Assembly: GCA_964597495.1 (NCBI GenBank)
Contig: CAZQYC010000033.1
Coordinates: 1 to 42,007, forward strand
Origin: CAZQYC01 sp964597495
GTDB lineage: Bacteria; Pseudomonadota; Gammaproteobacteria; Steroidobacterales; Steroidobacteraceae
Reading direction: 5' to 3'
DNA: 42,007 nt
Below are positions 6,644 through 13,647 of this stretch, one piece after another (within the stretch, counting starts at the first letter, position 1; each line of letters starts with the position of its first letter). A program made the position numbers and the translations under genes. Below the pieces are notes generated by a model. That model saw only the letters and a list, made by a program, of their open reading frames with translations, was not told the origin of the DNA and did no database searches.

Positions 6644-7183
6644 ATGGCAAGGCTTCAAAAAGTTTATCGCGAACAAATCGCTCCGGAACTCAAAAAGACT
6701 CTGGGCGTCGCGAACATCATGCAAGTGCCGAAGATCACCAAGATCACGGTGAACATGGGCGTGGGCGAAGCCGTGGCCGACAAGAAGATCATGGACAACG
6801 CCGTCGGCGACCTGACCAAGATCACCGGCCAGAAGCCGCTGGTCACCCGCGCGCGCAAGTCGATCGCATCCTTCAAGGTTCGCGACAACTTGGCGATTGG
6901 CTGCAAGGTCACGCTGCGCGGCGCGAAGATGTATGAATTCTTGGATCGTCTGGTGAGCATCGCGATGCCGCGTATTCGCGACTTCCGCGGCGTGAGCGCA
7001 CGCTCTTTCGACGGCCGTGGCAATTACAACTTCGGCGTGAAGGAACAAATCATTTTCCCCGAGATCGCGTACGACCAAATCGATGCAATCCGCGGCATGG
7101 ACATCACCATCACGACGACGGCGCGCGACGATAAGGCCGGCCGGGCGTTGCTTGAAGCGTTTAATTTTCCGTTCCGTAAGTAA
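6644..7183 (+). CDS. rplE: 50S ribosomal protein L5
   Basis: A 179-residue L5, the normal length, with NIMQVPKITKITVNMGVGEA near residues 24-43, KPLVTRARKSIASFKVR, and the C-terminal GMDITITTTARDD motif. L5 binds 5S rRNA and contacts the P-site tRNA. It starts at ATG 6644 after a GAAGGTATAGA ribosome site. The last codons (CGT AAG TAA) form the first copy of a 14-bp tandem repeat that continues into the spacer. Confidence 0.98.
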   Translation: MARLQKVYREQIAPELKKTLGVANIMQVPKITKITVNMGVGEAVADKKIMDNAVGDLTKITGQKPLVTRARKSIASFKVRDNLAIGCKVTLRGAKMYEFLDRLVSIAMPRIRDFRGVSARSFDGRGNYNFGVKEQIIFPEIAYDQIDAIRGMDITITTTARDDKAGRALLEAFNFPFRK

Positions 7184-7212
7184 CGGTTCGTAAGTTACGG
7201 TTTGTAAGTTTA
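7175..7212. repeat. 14-bp tandem repeat across the rplE stop codon
   Basis: CGTAAGTAACGGTT (7175-7188), CGTAAGTTACGGTT (7189-7202) and a decayed third copy starting TGTAAGTTT (7203) follow head to tail. The first copy encodes the last Arg-Lys and the stop of L5. Further downstream, CGATTAATT is also doubled (7240-7257). Confidence 0.75.
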
Positions 7213-7275
7213 AGAGTTCGAAACAGTTGACGGCTTGATCGATTAATTCGATTAATTATTGGGCAGAGGCTCGCA

Positions 7276-7581
7276 ATGGCAAAGACATCGATGGTCAATC
7301 GCGAAACGAAGCGCGCAGCGTTGGTCAAACGCTATGCGGCGAAGCGTGCGCAGTTGAAAGAAACAATCCGCAACCCAAAGTCGAACCCAGCCGACAAGGA
7401 AGCGGCGCAGGTAAAGCTGCAAGCGATGCCGCGCGACGCGAGCCCGAGCCGTCAGCGGAACCGTTGCCAAATTACCGGCCGTTCGCGCGGTGTGTACCGC
7501 AAGTTCGGTTTGGCCCGTACCAAGCTGCGCGAGGCGACCATGCGCGGCGAAATTCCCGGCCTCGGAAAGGCCAGCTGGTAA
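7276..7581 (+). CDS. rpsN: 30S ribosomal protein S14
   Basis: A 101-residue S14 of the long, zinc-free type: the C-terminal region reads RNRCQITGRSRGVYRKFGLARTKLRE without the paired CxxC motifs of the short form. It binds in the 30S head near S3 and S10. The start is ATG 7276, behind a GGGCAGAGG ribosome site. The 92-base spacer before it is rich in short direct repeats. Confidence 0.97.
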   Translation: MAKTSMVNRETKRAALVKRYAAKRAQLKETIRNPKSNPADKEAAQVKLQAMPRDASPSRQRNRCQITGRSRGVYRKFGLARTKLREATMRGEIPGLGKASW

Positions 7582-7605
7582 CAGCTGGAACCACTGGAGC
7601 ACGAC

Positions 7606-8001
7606 ATGAGCATGACCGATCCCATCGCGGACTTCCTGACTCGCATTCGCAACGGCCAAGCGGCTGGGCGAGCGCAAGTCGACTTGCCTTCTTCCAAAGT
7701 GAAACTGGCTTTGGCGCAGGTGTTGAAGGACGAAGGCTACATTGACGATTTCTCGACGCAGACCGAAGACGGCAAGATCACCTTGTCGGTAACCCTGCGT
7801 TATTACCAAGGCAAGCCGGTCATCGATCGACTCGACCGCGTCAGCCGTCCTGGCCTACGCGTGTACAAAGGCAAAGACGAGTTGCCATCGATCCTGGGCG
7901 GTTTGGGCGTCGCCATCATTTCCACGTCGAAAGGCGTCATGAGCGATCGGCAAGCGCGCGCTCAAGGACACGGCGGCGAAGTGCTTTGCATTGTTTCCTA
8001 A
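7606..8001 (+). CDS. rpsH: 30S ribosomal protein S8
   Basis: A 131-residue S8 (MTDPIADFLTRIRNG, LPSSKVKLALAQVLKDEGYI, then GGLGVAIISTSKGVM). S8 binds helix 21 of 16S rRNA and is the autogenous repressor of the spc operon in E. coli. The start ATG 7606 has GGAG about 8 bases upstream. The C-terminal RNA-binding end reads GGEVLCIVS, typical of the family. Confidence 0.98.
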   Translation: MSMTDPIADFLTRIRNGQAAGRAQVDLPSSKVKLALAQVLKDEGYIDDFSTQTEDGKITLSVTLRYYQGKPVIDRLDRVSRPGLRVYKGKDELPSILGGLGVAIISTSKGVMSDRQARAQGHGGEVLCIVS

Positions 8002-8033
8002 TAGCGAATGCACCGAATTAAGAGACTACGAAC

Positions 8034-8567
8034 ATGTCACGAGTAGCAAAACAACCGGTAGCTTTGCCGCAAGGCGTGACCGCCACGGTCGCTGCAAACA
8101 CGGTGACCATCAAGGGTGCGAAAGGCACGTTGAGCCTACCGCTGGCCGCCGGCATCTCCGTCGTGCAAGAAGGCGGCGAGCTCAAGGTCGCGAAGACCGG
8201 CGAGTCGCGCCAATTGGATATGGCGGCGGGTTCGACGCGCGCGCACTTGGCGAACATCGTCCAAGGCGTAAGCAAGGGATTCGAGCGCAAGCTTGAATTG
8301 GTCGGCGTTGGCTATCGTGCCGCCGCGCAAGGCAAGAACCTGAACCTTACGTTGGGCTTCTCGCATCCGATCGTCTACCCGGCCCCCGAGGGCATCACGA
8401 TCGAAACGCCGAGCCAAACGGAAATTCTGATCAAGGGCAGCGATCGTCAACGCGTGGGGCAAGTTGCCGCTGACATACGGGCGTTCCGTCCGCCGGAGCC
8501 GTACAAGGGCAAGGGCGTGCGTTTCGCTGGCGAGCAAATTGAGTTGAAGGAAGCGAAGAAGAAGTAA
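8034..8567 (+). CDS. rplF: 50S ribosomal protein L6
   Basis: A 177-residue L6 with two similar alpha/beta domains, beginning MSRVAKQPVALPQGV and ending in the conserved PPEPYKGKGVRFAGE motif near the C-terminus. It binds near the sarcin-ricin loop and the factor-binding region. It starts at ATG 8034, 32 bases after rpsH. The stop TAA is followed at once by the first CTAG of array D. Confidence 0.98.
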   Translation: MSRVAKQPVALPQGVTATVAANTVTIKGAKGTLSLPLAAGISVVQEGGELKVAKTGESRQLDMAAGSTRAHLANIVQGVSKGFERKLELVGVGYRAAAQGKNLNLTLGFSHPIVYPAPEGITIETPSQTEILIKGSDRQRVGQVAADIRAFRPPEPYKGKGVRFAGEQIELKEAKKK

Positions 8568-8611
8568 CTAGCAGCTGACCGCTAGCTACTAGCAACTCTA
8601 CTAGCAACTAT
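8568..8611. repeat. CTAG-heptad array D (rplF-rplR spacer)
   Basis: CTAG occurs at 8568, 8582 and 8589 with a degenerate CTGA unit at 8575, then again at 8601 after a phase shift, and CTAT at 8608. The units are all of the left-arm type (CTAGCNN). There is no CCAGAAA core and no right arm, so this is a half-element. It starts directly on the base after the rplF stop. Confidence 0.8.
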
Positions 8612-8624
8612 TGAGTACGAAGTA

Positions 8625-8981
8625 ATGAGCACGAGTAAGAAAGATCAGAGATTGCGCCGCGCCGTGCGCAGTCGCGCGAAAATTCGCGAGCTGAAGGTAA
8701 ACCGCTTGTCGGTGCATCGCACGCCGCAGCATATCTATGCGCAGATCTTCGATATCGATTCGAAGGTGTTAGTCAGCGTATCGACCGTGCAGAAGGAGAT
8801 GCGCGCCGGTCTTAAGGGCACCGGCAATGTCGCTGCCGCCGCCGCCGTCGGTAAAGCGATTGCGGAGAAGGCGAAGGGCGCAGGCATTGCCGAAGTCGCG
8901 TTCGATCGTTCCGGTTTCAAGTATCACGGGCGCATCAAGGCGTTGGCCGATGCCGCTCGCGAGCATGGTCTTAAATTCTAA
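8625..8981 (+). CDS. rplR: 50S ribosomal protein L18
   Basis: A 118-residue L18 with an Arg-rich N-terminus (LRRAVRSRAKIRELKVNRLSVHR), the VGKAIAEKAKGAGI helix, and the C-terminal FDRSGFKYHGRIKALADAAREHGLKF signature. It binds 5S rRNA with L5 and joins it to the large subunit. The start ATG 8625 has a purine-rich GTACGAAG upstream. It follows CTAG array D. Confidence 0.98.
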   Translation: MSTSKKDQRLRRAVRSRAKIRELKVNRLSVHRTPQHIYAQIFDIDSKVLVSVSTVQKEMRAGLKGTGNVAAAAAVGKAIAEKAKGAGIAEVAFDRSGFKYHGRIKALADAAREHGLKF

Positions 8982-9019
8982 GGTCCTAAGTTCCAGGCCC
9001 AAGTTAGGAATCTGAAGCA

Positions 9020-9526
9020 ATGGCAAGAGTCGAAAAAAACGCGCCCGGCGACGATCTGATCGAAAAGCTCGTGGCCGTGAATCGCGTTGCAAAAGTCGTG
9101 AAGGGTGGCCGTCAATTCGGTTTCACCGCGCTCACGGTGGTGGGTGACGGGCAAGGCCGCGTCGGTTTCGGGTACGGCAAGGCGCGTGAAGTGCCGGTCG
9201 CGATCCAGAAAGCCATGCAGCAGGCTCGCAAGAGCTTGATCAGCGTCGGCCTGCGCGCCTCGACGTTGCATTACGCAACGACCGGTCGCCATGGCACGAC
9301 ACGCGTGTACATGCAGCCGGCCTCCGACGGTACCGGCGTGATCGCCGGCGGCAGCATGCGTGCCGTGTTCGAATGCGCCGGGGTGCGAAACGTTCTCGCC
9401 AAGAGTTACGGTTCGCGAAATCCGATGAACGTCGTTCGTGCAACGATGTTGGCGCTGGAAAAGATGCGCGCTCCCGAGCAAATTGCCGCGAAGCGCGGCA
9501 AGCGCGTCGAAGAGATCGTGGGCTAG
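9020..9526 (+). CDS. rpsE: 30S ribosomal protein S5
   Basis: A 168-residue S5. It has the N-terminal double-stranded RNA-binding fold (LVAVNRVAKVVKGGRQFGFTALTVVGDGQGRVGFGYGKA) and the C-terminal domain with GVRNVLAKSYGSRNP. S5 affects decoding fidelity, and the KGGRQ loop is where spectinomycin-related changes arise in other species; the loop appears normal here. The start is ATG 9020. Confidence 0.98.
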   Translation: MARVEKNAPGDDLIEKLVAVNRVAKVVKGGRQFGFTALTVVGDGQGRVGFGYGKAREVPVAIQKAMQQARKSLISVGLRASTLHYATTGRHGTTRVYMQPASDGTGVIAGGSMRAVFECAGVRNVLAKSYGSRNPMNVVRATMLALEKMRAPEQIAAKRGKRVEEIVG

Positions 9527-9547
9527 TTGTTGAATTGAGTAGGGCCT

Positions 9548-9766
9548 ATGGCAACCGCAAAAAAATCCACTTCGGCGAAGGCCGGAGCCAAACAAGTGAA
9601 GGTCACCTTGGTCAAAAGCCTGGCTGGCCAACTCAAGTCGCACCAAGCCACCGTGCGTGGTTTGGGCTTGCGCCGCATTCATGCCTCGGCTCTGGTCGTC
9701 GTGACGCCCCAAACGAGCGGAATGCTGCGTTCGGCCGGCCACCTGTTGAAGGTAGAAGAGGCCTGA
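9548..9766 (+). CDS. rpmD: 50S ribosomal protein L30
   Basis: The L30 core starts at about residue 16 (QVKVTLVKSLAGQLKSHQAT) and continues RGLGLRRIHASALV...GMLRSAGHLLKVEE. L30 is normally about 60 residues; this one is 72 because of an Ala/Lys/Ser-rich N-terminal extension (ATAKKSTSAKAGAK). The start ATG 9548 has AGTAGGGCC as a modest ribosome site. Confidence 0.95.
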   Translation: MATAKKSTSAKAGAKQVKVTLVKSLAGQLKSHQATVRGLGLRRIHASALVVVTPQTSGMLRSAGHLLKVEEA

Positions 9767-9793
9767 GCTCCGCAGGCCCTGAGTCGCAAGCCA

Positions 9794-9817
9794 GTAGCAG
9801 CTAGCAACAGCCAGATA
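9794..9817. repeat. Degenerate CTAG-type repeat E (rpmD-rplO spacer)
   Basis: GTAGCAG, CTAGCAA and CAGC units lead into CCAGATA. This resembles a decayed left arm of the palindrome family, with a single intact CTAG (9801) and the CCAGA core. It is the weakest member. Confidence 0.5.
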
Positions 9818-9828
9818 GAGTCAAAGTT

Positions 9829-10272
9829 ATGCGTCTAAATACAATTTCTCCCGCTCCGGGAAGCAAGAAGCCCCGTCTACGTGTCGGTCGCGGCGCCTCC
9901 GCCGGCCAAGGCAAGACCTGCGGCCGCGGCGTGAAAGGTCAGCGCGCTCGCAAGGGTGGCTATCACAAGGTCGGGTTCGAAGGCGGGCAATCGCCTTTGC
10001 AACGCCGTTTGCCGAAGACCGGATTTCGTTCGGCCATTGCTCGGACGGTTGCGGAAGTGCGCTTAAGCGAACTTGCAAAGGTTAAGGATGGCACCATCGA
10101 TCTCGTTGCCCTGAAAGCAGCCAATGTGGTCCCGGCCACCGCGCTACGCGTTCGCATCGTGTCCTCCGGTGCCATTGCGCGCGCAGTGACCGTCAAGGGC
10201 GTGCACGTGACCAAGGGTGCGCGCGCGGCGATCGAAGCTGCCGGCGGCAAGGTCGAAGCAGCAGCGGCATAA
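9829..10272 (+). CDS. rplO: 50S ribosomal protein L15
   Basis: A 147-residue L15. Its Gly/Arg-rich N-terminal extension (GSKKPRLRVGRGASAGQGKTCGRGVKGQRARKGG, about residues 12-45) threads into 23S rRNA. It ends in an Ala-rich C-terminus. L15 is a late-assembly organiser of the 50S. It starts at ATG 9829, 36 bases before secY, which follows as usual in the spc operon. Confidence 0.97.
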   Translation: MRLNTISPAPGSKKPRLRVGRGASAGQGKTCGRGVKGQRARKGGYHKVGFEGGQSPLQRRLPKTGFRSAIARTVAEVRLSELAKVKDGTIDLVALKAANVVPATALRVRIVSSGAIARAVTVKGVHVTKGARAAIEAAGGKVEAAAA

Positions 10273-10308
10273 TTTTCGCGCAACCGAGACGCACCGAGAA
10301 CAATTAAC

Positions 10309-11649
10309 GTGGCCACCAATACGCCCAGCTCCAACCCGATCGCCGCTCTCGGCGACGTGACGCGCTTTGCGGAGTTGCGGAAGCGGTTGTTCTTCTTGAT
10401 CGGTGCCCTGATCGTTTATCGCATCGGTACCTTTATTCCTGTCCCAGGCGTCGATGCCGCGCAGTTGGCTCGTTTTTTCGACGATCAGCAACGCTCTCTG
10501 CTCGGCATGATGAACATGCTTTCGGGTGGCGCCATCCAGCGATTGTCGATTTTTGCGCTGGGCGTGATGCCGTACATAACTGCATCCATCATCGTCCAAA
10601 TGATGGCAGTCGTCGTTCCGTCTTTGGAGGCGATCAAGAAAGAAGGCGAATCGGGACGCCGAAAGTTAACGCAGTACACTCGTTACGGGACCGTCGCGCT
10701 CGCTGCTTTTCAGGCGCTAGGCACCGTATCCGCTCTGCAAGCTCAAGGCGTAGTCATCAATCCTGGAGTTCAATTTAGCGTCATTGCGACGATTACGTTA
10801 GTTGCCGGCACTATGTTCCTCATGTGGCTCGGCGAGCAGATCACCGAACGCGGGCTTGGCAACGGTATTTCGATGATCATTTTGTCCGGTATCGTGGCTG
10901 GACTGCCGGGGGCGCTCGGACACGTGTTGCAGTCGGTCGGTAACGGTGAAATGTCGCCTTTCGTGGCCATCGTTCTCTTTATCGTCGTGGCTGGTGTCAC
11001 TTACTTCGTGGTATTCGTGGAGCGAGGGCAACGCCGTATTCAGGTGACCTATCCGAAGCGCCAGCAGGGCAACCGCGTCATGGCGCCGCAAACCACGCAT
11101 ATCCCATTTAAGCTCAACATGTCCGGCGTCATTCCCCCGATTTTCGCCTCGAGCTTGCTGCTGTTTCCCGCAACCATCGCCAGTTGGTTCGGGACTTCTT
11201 CTGGCGGGAGCTGGTTGCAGGAAATCGCAGCGGCGCTGTCGTCTGGGCAGCCGGTGCATATGCTGCTTTACGGCAGCTTGATCGTGTTTTTCTGCTTTTT
11301 CTACACCGCATTGGTATTCAACGCCCGTGAAACGGCGGAAAACTTGAAGAAATCCGGCGCATTCATTCCCGGCATTCGCCCTGGACAACAAACCGGCGAA
11401 TACATCGATAAGGTATTGAGCCGCCTGACGGTATGGGGCGCGCTGTATGTAGCGGGCGTGTGCTTGCTTCCCGAATTTTTGGTCGCTCGGTTCAGCGTGC
11501 CGTTCTATTTCGGCGGTACGTCACTGATGATCATGGTGGTGGTCATCATGGACTTTCAGGCGCAGGTTGCGGCTCATTTGATGTCGCGCCAGTACGAAAG
11601 CGTCATGAAAAAGGCCAACTTGAGCGGTTACGGCCGCCCGACAACGTGA
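10309..11649 (+). CDS. secY: Protein translocase subunit SecY
   Basis: A 446-residue SecY, the ten-helix channel of the Sec translocon in the inner membrane. Signatures include the first helix LFFLIGALIVYRIGTFIPVPG, the plug-region motif GGAIQRLSIFALGVMPYITASI, and the cytosolic loop RRIQVTYPKRQQGNR between helices 6 and 7, used in SecA/ribosome contact. The start is a GTG at 10309, as no ATG fits the conserved N-terminus. The palindrome after it (F) lies where some operons have transcript processing sites. Confidence 0.98.
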   Translation: MATNTPSSNPIAALGDVTRFAELRKRLFFLIGALIVYRIGTFIPVPGVDAAQLARFFDDQQRSLLGMMNMLSGGAIQRLSIFALGVMPYITASIIVQMMAVVVPSLEAIKKEGESGRRKLTQYTRYGTVALAAFQALGTVSALQAQGVVINPGVQFSVIATITLVAGTMFLMWLGEQITERGLGNGISMIILSGIVAGLPGALGHVLQSVGNGEMSPFVAIVLFIVVAGVTYFVVFVERGQRRIQVTYPKRQQGNRVMAPQTTHIPFKLNMSGVIPPIFASSLLLFPATIASWFGTSSGGSWLQEIAAALSSGQPVHMLLYGSLIVFFCFFYTALVFNARETAENLKKSGAFIPGIRPGQQTGEYIDKVLSRLTVWGALYVAGVCLLPEFLVARFSVPFYFGGTSLMIMVVVIMDFQAQVAAHLMSRQYESVMKKANLSGYGRPTT

Positions 11650-11658
11650 TTCTGGCCG

Positions 11659-11741
11659 CTAGCAACTAGGCGCTAGCAGCTAGCCAGAGGAGTTGGAAGC
11701 CGATTCCTAATTCTGGCTAGTAGCTAGCGCCTAGTTGCTAG
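11659..11741. repeat. CTAG-heptad palindrome F (secY-rpmJ spacer)
   Basis: The left arm has CTAG at 11659, 11666, 11673 and 11680, then CCAGAGG (11684-11690). A 20-base loop follows, then TTCTGG (11711-11716) and CTAG at 11717, 11724, 11731 and 11738. Unlike element A, the variable triplets also match between arms: CAA and GCG pair exactly and only one of three differs. This gives the most complete hairpin of the family, about 30 bp. Confidence 0.92.
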
Positions 11742-11764
11742 TGCCTTAGGTTCTGGAGAGAGTT

Positions 11765-11878
11765 ATGAAGGTACGTGCTTCGGTTAAGAAGATCTGCAAG
11801 AACTGCAAGATCGTGCGGCGTCGGCGGGTGGTGTATGTCATCTGCTCGGATGCCCGTCATAAGCAAAGACAGGGCTAG
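11765..11878 (+). CDS. rpmJ: 50S ribosomal protein L36
   Basis: A 37-residue protein beginning MKVRASVKKICKNCKIVRRR and ending VICSDARHKQRQG. The four zinc ligands C11, C14, C27 and H32 are all present, so this is the zinc-binding form of L36, a late 50S protein. It has GGAGAG 7-8 bases before the ATG. The gene is boxed in by two CTAG palindromes, F upstream and G downstream, and its TAG stop lies inside the first CTAG of G. Confidence 0.96.
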   Translation: MKVRASVKKICKNCKIVRRRRVVYVICSDARHKQRQG

Positions 11879-11954
11879 GAAGCCGCTAGCCGCCAGCCAC
11901 TAGCCAGAAAAGGTCTTTCCGATTTCTGGCTAGCGACTAGTAGCTAGCAGCTAA
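11875..11954. repeat. CTAG-heptad palindrome G (rpmJ-rpsM spacer)
   Basis: CTAG at 11875 (overlapping the rpmJ stop), 11886 and 11900 with a degenerate CCAG at 11893, then CCAGAAA (11904-11910). A 12-base loop follows, then TTTCTGG (11923-11929), CTAG at 11930, 11937 and 11944, and CTAA at 11951. The 7-base phase is kept on each side of the core. Confidence 0.9.
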
Positions 11955-11968
11955 TAGCTTCTTAAAGA

Positions 11969-12016
11969 TTGAGTTACTTGGGTTTTTAGTTTAAATTTCC
12001 GCGCTTTTCCCCGCGG
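11969..12016 (+). promoter_or_regulatory. Possible alpha-operon promoter and leader hairpin before rpsM
   Basis: TTGAGT (11969-11974), 16 bases, then TTAAAT (11991-11996) is a plausible but weak sigma70 promoter in an AT-rich stretch. Immediately after it, CCGCG (11999-12003) can pair with CGCGG (12012-12016), ending just before the GTGAGGTCGAG ribosome site of rpsM. In E. coli, S4 represses this operon at a structure at the rpsM start. No pseudoknot like that of E. coli is proven here. Confidence 0.3.
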
Positions 12017-12028
12017 AGTGAGGTCGAG

Positions 12029-12409
12029 ATGGCCCGTATTGCCGGTATTAACATTCCGATGAACAAGCATGTCTGGGTGGGGTTGACCTCCATCTTCGGC
12101 ATCGGCCGTACGCGCGCGCAGGCAATTTGCGTGGCGGCGAACGTCAAGCTCACCACCTTGGTGAAGGATTTGACCGACAGCGAAGTGGCGGCGCTTCGCG
12201 CTCAAGTGCAGAAATTCCCGGTTGAAGGCGACCTGCGCAGAGAAGTGTCGATGAGCATCAAGCGGCTCATGGACCTTGGGTGCTATCGCGGTATTCGACA
12301 CCGTCGCGGCCTCCCGCTTCGAGGTCAGCGAACGCGTACCAATGCGCGTACCCGGAAGGGCCCGCGTAAGGCGGCGATCAAGATGAACGCGCCTCCTGGA
12401 AAGGCATAA
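12029..12409 (+). CDS. rpsM: 30S ribosomal protein S13
   Basis: A 126-residue S13 (MARIAGINIPMNKHVWVGLTSIFGIGRTRA, SIKRLMDLGCYRGIRHRRGLPLRGQRT, then the basic ARTRKGPRKA tail). S13 sits in the 30S head, contacts the P-site tRNA and forms a bridge to L5. It is a few residues longer than the E. coli protein. It starts at ATG 12029 with GAGGTCGAG just upstream. Confidence 0.98.
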   Translation: MARIAGINIPMNKHVWVGLTSIFGIGRTRAQAICVAANVKLTTLVKDLTDSEVAALRAQVQKFPVEGDLRREVSMSIKRLMDLGCYRGIRHRRGLPLRGQRTRTNARTRKGPRKAAIKMNAPPGKA

Positions 12410-12431
12410 GCGCAAGGCGTAAGTAAAGTCA

Positions 12432-12463
12432 CTAGCAACTAGCCGCTAGCTACTAGCAAGAGA
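12432..12463. repeat. CTAG-heptad array H (rpsM-rpsK spacer)
   Basis: Four left-arm heptads have CTAG at 12432, 12439, 12446 and 12453, followed by CAAGAGA instead of CCAGAAA. There is no right arm. The CAAGAGA end plus TTTAAGAG probably serves as the rpsK ribosome site. Confidence 0.85.
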
Positions 12464-12476
12464 TTTAAGAGTATTT

Positions 12477-12911
12477 ATGGCTGACGATAAGAAACAAGCT
12501 GCGGCACCTGCCGCGACCGATGCAAAAGGCGGCGGGTCGAAAGGTCGTAAGAAGGTTAAGAAGCATGTAACCGACGCGATTGCGCACGTACATGCATCCT
12601 TCAATAACACGATCATTACGATTACCGATCGCCAAGGTAACGTGTTGTCGGCCGCCACGGCCGGCGGTAGCGGCTTTCGCGGTTCGCGCAAGAGCACGCC
12701 TTTCGCGGCACAGGTCGCCGCCGAAAAAGCGGGCACTGCGGCGCAGGAACACGGCGTGAAGACGATGGAAGTCCGCGTAAAGGGGCCGGGTCCCGGTCGC
12801 GAGTCTGCGGTGCGTTCGTTGAATGCCTGCGGCATGAAGATCACCAATATCTCCGACGTTACGCCGATCCCGCATAACGGGTGTCGTCCGCCGAAGAAGC
12901 GTCGTGTTTAG
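12477..12911 (+). CDS. rpsK: 30S ribosomal protein S11
   Basis: A 144-residue S11. The core begins near residue 30 (HVTDAIAHVHASFNNTIITITDRQGN) and ends with the invariant PIPHNGCRPPKKRRV. S11 forms the platform near the mRNA exit and the E site. It is about 15 residues longer than usual because of an N-terminal low-complexity segment (ADDKKQAAAPAATDAKGGG). It starts at ATG 12477. Confidence 0.97.
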   Translation: MADDKKQAAAPAATDAKGGGSKGRKKVKKHVTDAIAHVHASFNNTIITITDRQGNVLSAATAGGSGFRGSRKSTPFAAQVAAEKAGTAAQEHGVKTMEVRVKGPGPGRESAVRSLNACGMKITNISDVTPIPHNGCRPPKKRRV

Positions 12912-12968
12912 TTTTTAAATTTAGTTTTTGAATTTTTGAAGTAAAGAATACGGTCTCGAGGAATATTC

Positions 12969-13592
12969 ATGGCTCGTTATCTTGGTCCAAAGTGCAAACT
13001 CTCGCGTCGCGAGGGCACCGACCTGTTCTTGAAGAGCGGCGTGAAGTCGCTGGACTCGAAGTGCAAGCTCGAAGTGCCGCCCGGCGGCATCAAGGGCGAA
13101 CGCAAGCAACGGCTTTCGGACTACGGCTTGCAGTTGCGCGAGAAGCAAAAGCTGCGCCGCATGTACGGCGTGCTTGAGCGTCAATTCAGCAATTACTACA
13201 CGAAAGCCGCCGGCCGTCCGGGTGCGACGGGCCACAACTTGCTCCGCATGTTGGAAGGCCGCCTCGATAACGTGGTTTATCGCATGGGCTTTGCGTCCAC
13301 GCGGACTGAAGCTCGCCAATTGGTGAGCCACAAGTCGATTGCCGTAAACGGCGAGACGGTGACCATTCCATCGTATCAATGTGCCGCCGGCGACGTGGTC
13401 GCGGTGCGCGAAAAGGCGCAGAAGCAATTGCGCATTCAAGGCGCTTTGCAGATTAAGTCGCAGGTGGGTTTTCCGGATTGGGTGGAAGTCGACGAGAAGA
13501 AGTTTTCGGGCGTGCTGAAGCAATTGCCGGACCGTGGAGACATCCTGCCCGACATCAACGAAAACTTGGTCGTCGAGTTGTATTCGAAGTAA
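12969..13592 (+). CDS. rpsD: 30S ribosomal protein S4
   Basis: A 207-residue S4. It has the N-terminal region MARYLGPKCKLSRREGTDLFL and an S4 RNA-binding domain at about residues 95-160 (RLDNVVYRMGFASTRTEARQLVSHKSIAVNG). S4 initiates 30S assembly and represses the alpha operon in E. coli. The paired N-terminal cysteines seen in some homologues are only partly kept. It starts at ATG 12969 with TCGAGGAA as ribosome site. Confidence 0.98.
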   Translation: MARYLGPKCKLSRREGTDLFLKSGVKSLDSKCKLEVPPGGIKGERKQRLSDYGLQLREKQKLRRMYGVLERQFSNYYTKAAGRPGATGHNLLRMLEGRLDNVVYRMGFASTRTEARQLVSHKSIAVNGETVTIPSYQCAAGDVVAVREKAQKQLRIQGALQIKSQVGFPDWVEVDEKKFSGVLKQLPDRGDILPDINENLVVELYSK

Positions 13593-13599
13593 TCCTATT

Positions 13600-13621
13600 G
13601 CCGTTCGCTTAAGCGAGCGGC
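13600..13621 (+). promoter_or_regulatory. 11-bp hairpin in the rpsD-rpoA spacer
   Basis: GCCGTTCGCTT pairs with AAGCGAGCGGC across an uninterrupted 22-base palindrome with one G-U pair. It lacks a T tract, so it is not a typical terminator. It may protect or cut the message, or set the rpoA level relative to the r-proteins. This is inference from position only. Confidence 0.4.
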
Positions 13622-13647
13622 TTGTAACACATGAAGGTGAATTATCC

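Noticed and set aside
7227..7256. TTGACG-18-ATTAAT promoter before rpsN
   Set aside because: The -10 is weak and built from the CGATTAATT direct repeat; nothing else supports a start here.
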